Of a DNA stretch of 64,000 bases, positions 19,256 through 27,614 are shown in pieces. The DNA is from Bernardetiaceae bacterium (lineage in GTDB: Bacteria; Bacteroidota; Bacteroidia; Cytophagales; Thermoflexibacteraceae). The stretch spans positions 1 through 64,000 of the forward strand of contig JANWWZ010000004.1 of the NCBI GenBank assembly GCA_025057115.1. Direction: 5' to 3'. Both the position numbers and the translations under genes were made by a program. A model generated the notes under the pieces. That model worked only from the letters and a program-made list of their open reading frames with translations, made no database searches and was not told where the DNA came from. Position 1 is the first letter of the stretch, and every line of letters begins with the position of its first letter.

Positions 19256-19948
19256 TTAACCGTGTTGAGTTCTTTTCTTGAGCACAGGCAAATTTTCCAA
19301 ATATTGAATTACTACCTCTACTGGCTCCACATCGGCGTATTTAAGCAACATGTCAGTCAAGTTAGCGTAATGGAAACTTTCGTGTTTGTCAGCTACGCAC
19401 TCTTCTGGAATAATGGTTCGGTAGCCATGAGAGAGGCTATCCACTGCAGCAGCGCGCACACAGCCGGAAGTACTTCCACCAGTGATAATAACCGTATCCA
19501 CTTGATGCCAAACCAGCAAAGCACTCAGCGGGGTACCAAAAAACGGTGAAGGCATTTTCTTGCAGTAAATTACGTCGTTTACGTAATCCACTTCAAGGCG
19601 TTGGTCAAATTGTGCTCTTTCAGAACCGATTTTGATGTTTTGAAGAGAATCAGGGGTATTAGTGCGCATTCCCCATACTCCTGCGTCTTCGCCGCTTTCC
19701 ATGTAAGCCACGTAGGTAAAGATAACTGGAACATTTTTACTGCGCGCAATGCGGTTGATTTGGTTAATAAATTCTATCTGGCGCGGGTGAGTTTGGTAAG
19801 CAGTTTTAAAGGTAGCCGTGTCGGTATAAGCCCGCTGGAGGTCCACATTTAAAATAGCTGGGCGCTGACCAAAACCAAACTTTGCTCGTTGTAGATTGGC
19901 TTTTATCTCGTAGTAGATCTCTCGGGCAGTTTTGTTAGACAGTTCCAT
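19256..19948 (-). CDS. Isochorismatase-fold cysteine hydrolase (N-carbamoylsarcosine amidase-like)
   Basis: 230 residues from the ATG at 19948 (MELSNKTAREIYYE). The cysteine-hydrolase triad is complete: Asp36 in LNVDLQRAYTD, Lys130 in CKKMPSPFFGT, Cys163 in GGSTSGCVRAAAVD. The closest recognisable type is N-carbamoylsarcosine amidase / related carbamoyl-amide hydrolases. It is co-directional with and 14 nt from the PuuE-like gene, suggesting the two enzymes act one after the other on a cyclic or linear ureide (inference). Confidence 0.82.
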   Translation of the reverse strand: MELSNKTAREIYYEIKANLQRAKFGFGQRPAILNVDLQRAYTDTATFKTAYQTHPRQIEFINQINRIARSKNVPVIFTYVAYMESGEDAGVWGMRTNTPDSLQNIKIGSERAQFDQRLEVDYVNDVIYCKKMPSPFFGTPLSALLVWHQVDTVIITGGSTSGCVRAAAVDSLSHGYRTIIPEECVADKHESFHYANLTDMLLKYADVEPVEVVIQYLENLPVLKKRTQHG

Positions 19949-20019
19949 AGCTTGCTTATTTGGGTAAATATAATCAAATCTATAACTTGCCCACCTCAAA
20001 AAGTATTTTTTAGGTTCGT

Positions 20020-20799
20020 ATGGTGTTTGAAAACCTATTATTGGTCAATGAAGAGGGCATTTTGACCATTACAATCAACCGCCCTGAAAAACGCAATGCC
20101 TTGAATTTGCGCACTATGCAGGAATTAGAAGCAGCCTTTCAACTCGTGCATACTGATGAAGCTATCCGCGGGGTTATCATTACTGGCGCAGGCGACAAAG
20201 CCTTCGTGGCTGGAGCGGATATTTCTGAAATTGCTACTCTAAACGTAGCAAATGCTAAAAAATTTTCTATAAAAGGGCAAGAAATTTTTCGCACTATAGA
20301 GACTTGCTCTAAACCAGTAATAGCAGCAGTAAATGGCTATGCATTAGGAGGAGGTTGCGAGCTAGCCATGGCATGCCATATGCGCATTGCTTCAGAAAAT
20401 GCGCAGTTCGGTCAACCAGAGGTTAATTTAGGCATTATTCCAGGATATGGAGGAACGCAAAGGCTTACCTATTTAGTAGGACGCGCTAAAGCATTAGAGC
20501 TAATGCTCACCGGAGACATGATAACTGCTGTAGAAGCTTTGCAATGGGGCTTGATCAACCACCTGGCGCCCACTATTGAAGCAATGATGCAAAAAGCGCG
20601 GGAAATCCTTCACAAAATCATGCGCAAAGCTCCTGTAGCTGTTGCACAGGTCATTCGAGCAGCCAATGCAGCTTTTTCATTTAGTGATGGCTATGCAATA
20701 GAAGCAGAAGCCTTCTCCATTTGCTGCCAGACAGAAGATTTTAAGGAAGGTACTGCAGCCTTTTTACAAAAGCGACCAGCAAATTTTGTCGGCAAATAG
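20020..20799 (+). CDS. Enoyl-CoA hydratase/isomerase family protein
   Basis: 259 residues, crotonase fold. Oxyanion-hole motifs GDKAFVAGADISE and NGYALGGGCELAMAC, and both catalytic glutamates (Glu of GGGCEL and Glu of FGQPEVNLGI) are present, so hydratase activity on short-chain enoyl-CoA is expected. Followed 17 nt later by engB. The window also encodes a 3-hydroxybutyryl-CoA dehydrogenase (58247-59155) and a dienoyl-CoA reductase (41417-42301) of related metabolism. Confidence 0.93.
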   Translation: MVFENLLLVNEEGILTITINRPEKRNALNLRTMQELEAAFQLVHTDEAIRGVIITGAGDKAFVAGADISEIATLNVANAKKFSIKGQEIFRTIETCSKPVIAAVNGYALGGGCELAMACHMRIASENAQFGQPEVNLGIIPGYGGTQRLTYLVGRAKALELMLTGDMITAVEALQWGLINHLAPTIEAMMQKAREILHKIMRKAPVAVAQVIRAANAAFSFSDGYAIEAEAFSICCQTEDFKEGTAAFLQKRPANFVGK

Positions 20800-20816
20800 C
20801 AATTTAATTTTGTACT

Positions 20817-21437
20817 GTGCATATTCGCAGTGCTCGTTTCATCAGCAGTAATGTGGATGTAAGCAAATGCCCTGCTGGACATTTGCCCGAGTATGCTTTT
20901 ATTGGCAGGTCTAACGTGGGCAAATCTTCATTGATCAATATGCTTACTGGTTGTAAAAACTTGGCGAAAACTTCAGCTACTCCAGGCAAAACGCAAGTAA
21001 TCAATCACTTTCTGGTCAATGAAAACTGGTATTTGGCAGATCTTCCAGGGTACGGATACGCCAAAGTAAGCCAAGAGAAGCGGCAACAATTTGCTAGTAT
21101 GATTGAAAACTATCTGCAAAGGCGCAGCAACTTGGTTTGTACTTTTGTATTGATAGATATTCGCCACGAGCCGCAGGATAATGATGTTCATTTTATGAAC
21201 TGGATGATAGAAAATCAGCTTCCGTTTTCAATGATATTTACCAAGGCAGATAAAATTTCTGCTACAGCAGCAAAAAAAGCGGTAGAAAGCTACAAAGAAT
21301 TTTTACTACGGCATTGGGAAGAAGTGCCACCGGTATTCATCAGTTCTGCCCGAACTGGCTTAGGACGGAATGAAATTTTAGCGTATATTGAACAGCTCAA
21401 TTCTCTCTGGAAAGAACAGAATTGCAAAAAAAAATGA
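20817..21437 (+). CDS. engB: Ribosome biogenesis GTPase EngB/YsxC
   Basis: 206 residues from a GTG at 20817 (MHIRSARFISSNVDV). G1 GRSNVGKSSLIN, G2 region ATPGKTQVINHF, G3 DLPGYGYAKV, G4 TKADK, G5-like ISSARTGLG. This GTPase assists late 50S assembly. The GTG start fits the usual length of the family. It probably shares a transcript with the upstream enoyl-CoA hydratase and downstream DUF5606 gene (30 nt gap). Confidence 0.96.
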   Translation: MHIRSARFISSNVDVSKCPAGHLPEYAFIGRSNVGKSSLINMLTGCKNLAKTSATPGKTQVINHFLVNENWYLADLPGYGYAKVSQEKRQQFASMIENYLQRRSNLVCTFVLIDIRHEPQDNDVHFMNWMIENQLPFSMIFTKADKISATAAKKAVESYKEFLLRHWEEVPPVFISSARTGLGRNEILAYIEQLNSLWKEQNCKKK

Positions 21438-21467
21438 TAAAATTGTTATCCAACGCAAAAGAATTTT

Positions 21468-21893
21468 ATGGACTTGACCAACATTGCAGCTATTTCTGGC
21501 AAACCAGGTCTTTACCGAGTAATTAAGCCTACTCGCACGGGGGTAATTGTAGAGAGCATTGACCAGCAGCGCAAGCGTTTTGCCGTAGGCATGAACAGTC
21601 GTGTATCGGTGCTGAAGGAGGTAGCCATTTATGCGTATAATGCCGAAGGAAGCGTTCCTTTGGCAGAAGTACTTCAAAAAATGCATCAATGGCAAGGGGA
21701 GATTCCCATGCCCAATGCTTCGGCTGAAGAGTTGATGGCATTTATGGAAGCCCTTCTCCCTGAATTTGACCGCCAAAGAGTATACCCTTCCGACATTAAA
21801 AAGTTGATTTCGTGGTTTAAAATTCTTTCTGCTTTTGAACCAGAGTTATTTGCAAGTCCCTCTACTGCTGAAAGAGATACTAAGCAAAAGTAG
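21468..21893 (+). CDS. DUF5606 family protein
   Basis: 141 residues starting MDLTNIAAISGKPGLYRVI. It has the small N-terminal beta domain (GVIVESIDQQRKRFAVG, RVSVLKEVAIY) and helical C-terminal half (AFMEALLPEFDRQRVYPSDI) typical of this Bacteroidota-restricted family. Function unknown; no signal peptide, so cytosolic. A Ser/Thr-rich charged tail follows. Confidence 0.83.
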   Translation: MDLTNIAAISGKPGLYRVIKPTRTGVIVESIDQQRKRFAVGMNSRVSVLKEVAIYAYNAEGSVPLAEVLQKMHQWQGEIPMPNASAEELMAFMEALLPEFDRQRVYPSDIKKLISWFKILSAFEPELFASPSTAERDTKQK

Positions 21894-21971
21894 AAAGTAA
21901 TAAGTAGTTTAGCTTTTGTTAAGTTATTGAATAAGATGTGTGTATTGTAAACTAAAATTAGTTTAAAAATT

Positions 21972-23735
21972 ATGAAGCAATCGAATAGTCGTTCTCAAAG
22001 CACCTTATACCAAATTAATCAATTTGTTTCCAAATATGCACTTGTAATATCTCTTCTTTTTGCTTTGCTAATTTTTGCTTTTGTACTTTTGTTTCTGCAG
22101 ATCACTTATCAAACAAATGATGATGCAGGGATGATGCTTATGATACGTGGCATAAGCATAGTAGATAAGCCTTCTGCAAATGTAATTTTTATGAACATTA
22201 TTTACGCATCATTTATTAAGGCTCTGTATGATTGGATAGATGGAATAGACTGGTATCCTTTGATTTTCTTGATAATACTATTTACTTCTTATTCTTACCT
22301 TTCGCATTTGATATTTAAATATGCTTCAAGTATTTATCTTAAAGTTGCGTATATTGCTTTTTTTACTCCTTTGTTCGTCGTGTTTATTGTATCTTTACAA
22401 TTCACAATTGTAGCAGGGACAGCAGGTGTAGCAGGCGTAGTGGGGTTGCTTCTTTCTAGTAAAAAAAACACTGCTGAAAAAGTCATTGCTTGCATTCTTC
22501 TAATCATTTCTTCTTTAATAAGAATCGATTCATTTCGATTAGCAGTGTTAATGTTTTTGCCAGCATATGTGTACAAGGTGTATGTTTATTGGTATGGCGA
22601 AAGTGTAAAAAAAGCCGCTCTATTTTCTTTTACGCATTTAAAGAAAAATGATTGGATTATCTATCTCGCTACAGTAATATTTTTGTCTTTTATACTGCAG
22701 TTTTATAGTGCAAATGCATATGGGGATTATTATCAATTTAATAAAAAACGCAATATAATATATGATTTTTCTGCTCTTGAAAAAATTGATCCTCAATTGA
22801 AGGAACAGATTCTGCGAAGTGTTGGTTGGAGCAGCAATGATTACAATATGTTTAGATCATGGTTTTTCTTTAATGAAAAACTATACAACATAGAAAAGTT
22901 TGATCAGATGGCTAAATATGTACCAAGGAAAAAAGTTTATGAAGTTATAGATTTCATGTTAAGTGATGAAGTAATACAATTTCTTAGACAGATGGCGAAA
23001 GAACCGCTGATTTTATGTTTTTTCTTTTTGTACATAGGTATATTGCTACACAGCTTTTCTTTAAAAAATTTCATAGCATTATTAGGTAGTTTTGCATATT
23101 TGATTATAGTGTATCTAATGGTCTCACTGTTTTTAAGACAACCACCATTTAGAACATTCATAATAATGTATTTAGCAACTTGCATGTTTCCATTTGTTGT
23201 TATAGGACAGAACAACGCTTTACGTAATACTGCAAATATGATTTCTTCTATAACTAGTGCGATAGGTATTTTTATTATTGTTTATGCCAGCTTATTATCT
23301 TACAAATTGGCTAAAGGATTTTACCAACAAAAAATTTTAAATGGAAAATCTTTACAAGCCTCTATTGATGATCTTCTGCAAAAGTACCCTAATATGAAGT
23401 TGCTTGTATCTTGGGGTGCAGCATTTCCATATGAAGCAATTAAACCTTTTGAAGATATTTCGTACATGAAAAAAATTAAAATTCTTGGTTTAGGAACTGG
23501 TCAACAAAGCAAAGAAGTAAAAGAACTGCTCAAAAGTATAGGTATTTTTGACCTGTATTTAGCAATAGCTGAACGAAAGGACGTGTACCTACTCGTGTTT
23601 TTTGGGTGGGAACTTCAATTATATAAAAACTACATGTGGGAACATTATCAAAAAACCGTTGAGATGAAGTTTTTACCTAATCCACTTGAAAAAATAAAAA
23701 ATTCTAAGCTTGTAAAAGTTAGTCTCGTCCAGTAG
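21972..23735 (+). CDS. Polytopic membrane protein, possible GT-C type glycosyltransferase
   Basis: 587 residues with ~9-11 hydrophobic segments. The first loop after TM1 (~residues 45-60) contains YQTNDDAGMML; an acidic pair in this position is the GT-C glycosyltransferase hallmark, followed here by a long mostly membrane-embedded body and a soluble C-terminal domain (~450-587). The gene is markedly AT-rich with many A/T third positions and long A runs, unlike its neighbours, suggesting acquisition by transfer. No adjacent glycan-synthesis genes. Family assignment is tentative. Confidence 0.55.
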   Translation: MKQSNSRSQSTLYQINQFVSKYALVISLLFALLIFAFVLLFLQITYQTNDDAGMMLMIRGISIVDKPSANVIFMNIIYASFIKALYDWIDGIDWYPLIFLIILFTSYSYLSHLIFKYASSIYLKVAYIAFFTPLFVVFIVSLQFTIVAGTAGVAGVVGLLLSSKKNTAEKVIACILLIISSLIRIDSFRLAVLMFLPAYVYKVYVYWYGESVKKAALFSFTHLKKNDWIIYLATVIFLSFILQFYSANAYGDYYQFNKKRNIIYDFSALEKIDPQLKEQILRSVGWSSNDYNMFRSWFFFNEKLYNIEKFDQMAKYVPRKKVYEVIDFMLSDEVIQFLRQMAKEPLILCFFFLYIGILLHSFSLKNFIALLGSFAYLIIVYLMVSLFLRQPPFRTFIIMYLATCMFPFVVIGQNNALRNTANMISSITSAIGIFIIVYASLLSYKLAKGFYQQKILNGKSLQASIDDLLQKYPNMKLLVSWGAAFPYEAIKPFEDISYMKKIKILGLGTGQQSKEVKELLKSIGIFDLYLAIAERKDVYLLVFFGWELQLYKNYMWEHYQKTVEMKFLPNPLEKIKNSKLVKVSLVQ

Positions 23736-23800
23736 AAGTTATCTATAAAACAGTGCTAGCCTCTTATTTTATCTAACAAGTTAATTCTATTAATTATCAC

Positions 23801-24286
23801 ATGAAAATAACAATTCGCAAAGGGATGCCAGAGGACTTGCTTGCTGTTCATAAGCTGATTATAGAACTGGCAACTTACGAAAAAGCAGAGCAAGAAGTAA
23901 TTACCACACCCGAACAAATGCTGCGCGATGGATTTGGCGAAAATCCCGTTTTTGGTTTCTACGTCGCCCAAGTGGAAGAAAGCAAGTCTATTGTAGGCAT
24001 GGCATTGTACTATACGCGCTACTCTACTTGGAAAGGACGCTGCCTCTACCTAGAAGACCTCATCGTTACTGAAAACCATCGCGGCAAAGGGATTGGTAAG
24101 CTACTGTTCGATGCCATAGTACGCGAATGCCTTCAACAAAATATGAACATGATAACCTGGCAAGTACTTCATTGGAATACCCCTGCCATCGAATTCTATA
24201 AACGGCTAGGAGCTCATCTAGATAGCGAATGGCTCAACGGAAAATTACTTCGACCACAGCTAGAACAGTGGTCCTTTGGCCTTTAA
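23801..24286 (+). CDS. GNAT N-acetyltransferase, diamine/thialysine (SSAT)-like
   Basis: 161 residues, single GNAT domain. Acetyl-CoA site ENHRGKGIGKLLFD, and SSAT-type motifs LATYEKAEQEV, YYTRYSTWKGRCLYLEDL in part and WQVLHWNTPAIEFYKRLGA in part. Such enzymes acetylate polyamines or thialysine. Composition returns to that of the rest of the window. Likely monocistronic. Confidence 0.9.
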   Translation: MKITIRKGMPEDLLAVHKLIIELATYEKAEQEVITTPEQMLRDGFGENPVFGFYVAQVEESKSIVGMALYYTRYSTWKGRCLYLEDLIVTENHRGKGIGKLLFDAIVRECLQQNMNMITWQVLHWNTPAIEFYKRLGAHLDSEWLNGKLLRPQLEQWSFGL

Positions 24287-24398
24287 AGCTAAATGCTTCC
24301 CAATATTGGAAATGATAAATTGCCGTCCTATATTTGCGCCCTGAAAATTGCTTGATTCATAGAGGTTTATATTCACTAACCAGAAAATCTTTTAAGCA

Positions 24399-24707
24399 GT
24401 GACAAAAGCAGAAGTAATTGCAGAAGTGGCAGAAAGAACTGGCATAGATAAAGGCGACGTAGCAGCTACTATCGAAGCCTTTTTAAGCGTAATTCGCCAA
24501 AGCATGGCAGAAGGCCATAACATCTACATCAGAGGCTTTGGCTCCTTTATTAATAAGAAGCGTGCTAGAAAAATTGCGCGTAATATTTCCAAAAACATTC
24601 CAATGGAAATTGGAGAGCATTACGTACCGAGCTTTAAACCAGCCAAAAATTTTGTCGAAAAAATAAAAAATAGCGAAAAAGTACGACTGGCGCACAATTC
24701 GCAATAA
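24399..24707 (+). CDS. HU family DNA-binding protein
   Basis: 102 residues from a GTG at 24399 (MTKAEVIAEVAERTGID). It has the HU/IHF helical dimer core and beta-arm region (NIYIRGFGSFINKKRARKIA in part, FKPAKNFVEKI). The arm lacks a typical RNPxTG, having ARNISKNIPMEIGEH instead, as in several Bacteroidota HU paralogues. First gene of HU - TPR - bS22-like - rng, with gaps of 12, 27 and 22 nt. Confidence 0.9.
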   Translation: MTKAEVIAEVAERTGIDKGDVAATIEAFLSVIRQSMAEGHNIYIRGFGSFINKKRARKIARNISKNIPMEIGEHYVPSFKPAKNFVEKIKNSEKVRLAHNSQ

Positions 24708-24719
24708 CTATGCAAGGGT

Positions 24720-25547
24720 ATGCGTTGGCATCAAGGGCTTGCAGGAGGGGTAGCAGTGCTGGCAATTATATCTTTATCAGTGCTGCCCAAATCGGTAGTG
24801 GAAACCGATTTGAAAACCATGCAAGCAAGCAGTCCATCACAAATGCCTATCGATGAAAAGGTAATAGAAATGCACTCGGCTACCTTGAGCCAAGAACAAA
24901 AAACAAAGCTCAACAAGTGGCGAGAGGAATTTCTTAAAAGCAGTGATAAAGACAGGCAAAGAGTGTTGTTGGACTCGCTGGCAATGTTATATCAGTCTGT
25001 CAATCAATTAGATAGCATTGCTTATTACACAGAAATAGCAGCAAAAAAACACCCCTCAGCAAGCACTTACATGATGGCAGCCGACGCATGGTACCAAGCC
25101 ATGGGATTTGCACCAAGTGCGGAAAAGAGCAAACAACTGGCAGAAAAAGCGCGCAGTTATTATCAACAAGTGCTGGAAATAGACCCTGCACGTTTAGATG
25201 CAAAAGTAAAAATGGGCATGACCTTTCTCTACAGTGAAAACCCCATGCAAGGTATTGCCCTCATTAGGCAGGTTCTAGAAGAAGACCCAGAAAACCAACT
25301 TGCTTTACTTAACTTAGGCATTCTTTCTATGCAGTCAGGTCAGTATCAAAAAGCTATTGCGCGCTTTAAGCAGTTGCTTGCCCTAGATCCGGAAAATGTA
25401 AAAGCGCAGTTTTATCTGGCTGTATCACTGGCAGAATCTGGTGAAAAGCAGGAGGCTATTCAATGGTTTAAGGCAGTGCAAAAAGCTGACCAAGATCCCG
25501 CCGTGCAAGCGGCAATAGCCGAGTATCTGCAAAAGTTGGAAAAATAA
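24720..25547 (+). CDS. TPR repeat protein with N-terminal membrane anchor
   Basis: 275 residues. One membrane segment (~7-25, GGVAVLAIISLSVLP) then a linker and about four to five TPR units from ~90 onward (AKKHPSASTYMMAADAWYQA, ARSYYQQVLEIDPARLDA, LIRQVLEEDPENQLALLNLG, ARFKQLLALDPENVKAQFYL). Protein-interaction scaffold, probably facing the periplasm. Conserved position between HU and rng suggests co-transcription; function unknown. Confidence 0.88.
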   Translation: MRWHQGLAGGVAVLAIISLSVLPKSVVETDLKTMQASSPSQMPIDEKVIEMHSATLSQEQKTKLNKWREEFLKSSDKDRQRVLLDSLAMLYQSVNQLDSIAYYTEIAAKKHPSASTYMMAADAWYQAMGFAPSAEKSKQLAEKARSYYQQVLEIDPARLDAKVKMGMTFLYSENPMQGIALIRQVLEEDPENQLALLNLGILSMQSGQYQKAIARFKQLLALDPENVKAQFYLAVSLAESGEKQEAIQWFKAVQKADQDPAVQAAIAEYLQKLEK

Positions 25548-25574
25548 TGGTTTCACATTTAAATTGCCTAACTT

Positions 25575-25670
25575 ATGCCTTGCGGAAGAAAGAGAAAAAG
25601 ACACAAAATTGCTACACACAAGCGCAAAAAACGCCTCAGAAAAAACAGACATAAGAAAAAACTAAGGTAA
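25575..25670 (+). CDS. bS22/mS38-like (AURKAIP1/COX24 domain) small ribosomal protein, 31 aa
   Basis: ATG at 25575, TAA at 25668-25670. The peptide begins MPCGRKRKRHKIATHKRKKR and ends with KNRHKKKLR; more than half the residues are Arg, Lys or His. This is the short AURKAIP1/COX24 domain shared with mitochondrial mS38 and mycobacterial bS22, which bind the small ribosomal subunit near the decoding centre. It lies between the TPR gene and rng. Short length makes it easy to miss; the sequence match to the Bacteroidota form is what supports it. Confidence 0.85.
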   Translation: MPCGRKRKRHKIATHKRKKRLRKNRHKKKLR

Positions 25671-25692
25671 TCTTTCCCGTTCCGAGCCATCT

Positions 25693-27243
25693 ATGAGTAA
25701 CGAACTGGTGATTAATTCCACTCAAAATGGCGGTCGGATAGCGCTTTTGCGGGATAAAAGTCTGGTCGAATTCCATTATGATACCCATAGTGGTAACTTC
25801 GTAGTAGGCGATATTTTTCTAGGCGTAGTTCGGCGCATTATACCAGGACTCAATGCAGCGTTCATTGACATAGGCTACGAAAAAGATGCCTTTCTGCACT
25901 ACTTGGATTTAGGTCCTAATTTCCGCTCTTTGCAAAAGTTTGTCAGAATAGCCCAAAACAGCAAACTCGACAAGGCGGATTTGAAGGACTTTAAAATGGA
26001 ACCTCCACTGGATAAGCTCGGCAAAATTAGCGACGTCTTAAAGGTAAACCAGCCAATTTTAGTACAGGTAGTTAAAGAGCCCATTTCTACTAAAGGTCCT
26101 CGCCTTTCTTGCGAGCTTTCTATAGCAGGTAGGCATTTAGTGCTCGTTCCGTTTGCCAATTCAGTGAATGTTTCTAAAAAGGTAACCGATAGTGCAGAAA
26201 GAAAACGCTTGATTCGGCTGCTTTCCTCTATTAAGCCAGAAAATTTTGGTATTATTGTCCGAACAGTAGCTGAAGGAAAAGATATTGCCGATTTTGAAAA
26301 AGATTTGGACGAATTGTTGGGTATTTGGCAGAAAGGAGTAGAAAAATTACACACGGCTCGCCCCCGCGAAAAAATCATCGGCGAGATGGGCAAAGCCAAC
26401 TCCATGCTGCGGGATATGCTCAATGAAACCTTTGATAGCATCACGGTAGATGACCGTGAAATGTATGAAGAAATCAAGGCTTTTATCCGCAATATTGCTC
26501 CTGAAAAGGAAAAAATTGTAAAGCTCTATACCGGCAAAGCCAAAATCTTTGAAGCATTCGGTATTGAAAAGCAAGTTAAACTGCTTTTCGGTCCTACGGT
26601 AAGCCTGCCTAGCGGAGGGTACATTGTCATTGAGCACACTGAAGCGCTCCATGTGATAGATGTCAATAGCGGAAATAAATCAGTGTCTGAAAGTAATCAG
26701 GAAAGTACGGCTTTTGCTGTCAATATGGAGGCTGCTACCGAAATAGCTCGGCAACTTCGGCTGCGCGATATGGGCGGTATCATCGTAATTGACTTCATAG
26801 ACATGAAGTCTCCTGAACATAAGCGCATGCTTTATGAACACATGAAGGCAGAAATGAAATCTGACCGAGCCAAATTTACTATTCTGCCCCTTACCAAATT
26901 TGGGCTCATGCAAATTACGCGGCAAAGAGTGCGCCCCGAACTCAATATTTCTACCCTAGAAAGGTGTCCTACCTGCAATGGAACTGGTAAAATTAATGCC
27001 TCTATATCGGTAGCAGACCAAATTGAAAGCAAGATCGATTACATTTTGACACGCCAAAACGAGCGCGGCATTACTTTGGTGGTCCACCCGTATTTGTATG
27101 CCTACTTTACAGCAGGGTGGCCCTCTATTAGGCTTAACTGGTTCTTTAAGTATCGCCGCTGGGTGCGAATAGAAAAAGACTCTTCTTTAGGCGTTACCGA
27201 ATTTCACATCAAAAACCAACACGACCAACTCATTGAACTCTAA
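25693..27243 (+). CDS. rng: Ribonuclease G/E family endoribonuclease
   Basis: 516 residues, RNase G size. S1 domain near residues 35-130 (VGDIFLGVVRRIIPGLNAAF in part, DAFLHYLDLG), RNase-H-like/DNase-I-like catalytic core with the metal-binding aspartates in ALHVIDVNSGNK and GGIIVIDFIDMK, and the Zn-link CPTCNGTGKI. It has no long C-terminal scaffold as in RNase E. Cleaves single-stranded AU-rich RNA, including rRNA precursors. The preceding ribosomal-protein gene fits a ribosome/RNA role. Followed by an intrinsic terminator. Confidence 0.95.
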   Translation: MSNELVINSTQNGGRIALLRDKSLVEFHYDTHSGNFVVGDIFLGVVRRIIPGLNAAFIDIGYEKDAFLHYLDLGPNFRSLQKFVRIAQNSKLDKADLKDFKMEPPLDKLGKISDVLKVNQPILVQVVKEPISTKGPRLSCELSIAGRHLVLVPFANSVNVSKKVTDSAERKRLIRLLSSIKPENFGIIVRTVAEGKDIADFEKDLDELLGIWQKGVEKLHTARPREKIIGEMGKANSMLRDMLNETFDSITVDDREMYEEIKAFIRNIAPEKEKIVKLYTGKAKIFEAFGIEKQVKLLFGPTVSLPSGGYIVIEHTEALHVIDVNSGNKSVSESNQESTAFAVNMEAATEIARQLRLRDMGGIIVIDFIDMKSPEHKRMLYEHMKAEMKSDRAKFTILPLTKFGLMQITRQRVRPELNISTLERCPTCNGTGKINASISVADQIESKIDYILTRQNERGITLVVHPYLYAYFTAGWPSIRLNWFFKYRRWVRIEKDSSLGVTEFHIKNQHDQLIEL

Positions 27244-27249
27244 TCCTTA

Positions 27250-27279
27250 GCCGCTTCTAAAGTAGAAGCGGCATTTTTG
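27250..27279 (+). terminator. Intrinsic terminator after rng
   Basis: GCCGCTTCTA (27250-27259) pairs with TAGAAGCGGC (27263-27272), followed by ATTTTT. Confidence 0.9.
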
Positions 27280-27370
27280 TTCTTCACCTGCTTACCCATT
27301 TGCCAAAGAAAACAACCTTTCAAACGGAACTTTTCCCACCTAAGCAGTATAAAGCAAAAAAACTACTTCT

Positions 27371-27559
27371 ATGCTTCAACTCATTGGAAAGTTCCTCGTA
27401 ATGTTGGTTTGCTATTACGCAGGAGAGTTTATTATCGGTGGATTGTTATATGCTCTCTTTGGTGAAATAGGAAGCGACCCCCTTGCTCCTAAAAATGCCA
27501 TCTTTTCATGGATAGGTAAAATCGCAGGATTGTTGATTGCCATTTGGATTCTCTTTTAA
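27371..27559 (+). CDS. Small membrane protein (62 aa), unknown
   Basis: Two hydrophobic segments (~5-29, LIGKFLVMLVCYYAGEFI and ~44-62, WIGKIAGLLIAIWILF) joined by a short loop GEIGSDPLAPKNAI. No family recognised. Placed between two terminators (27250-27279 and 27575-27614), which supports a separate short transcript. Confidence 0.55.
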   Translation: MLQLIGKFLVMLVCYYAGEFIIGGLLYALFGEIGSDPLAPKNAIFSWIGKIAGLLIAIWILF

Positions 27560-27574
27560 CTACTTACCTTGCAA

Positions 27575-27614
27575 CGCCTTCTCGCTTGCTTCTAACATGA
27601 GAAGGCGGTTTGTT
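27575..27614 (+). terminator. Intrinsic terminator after the 62-aa gene
   Basis: CGCCTTCTC (27575-27583) pairs with GAGAAGGCG (27599-27607) across a 15-nt loop; tail GTTTGTT is weak. Confidence 0.6.
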
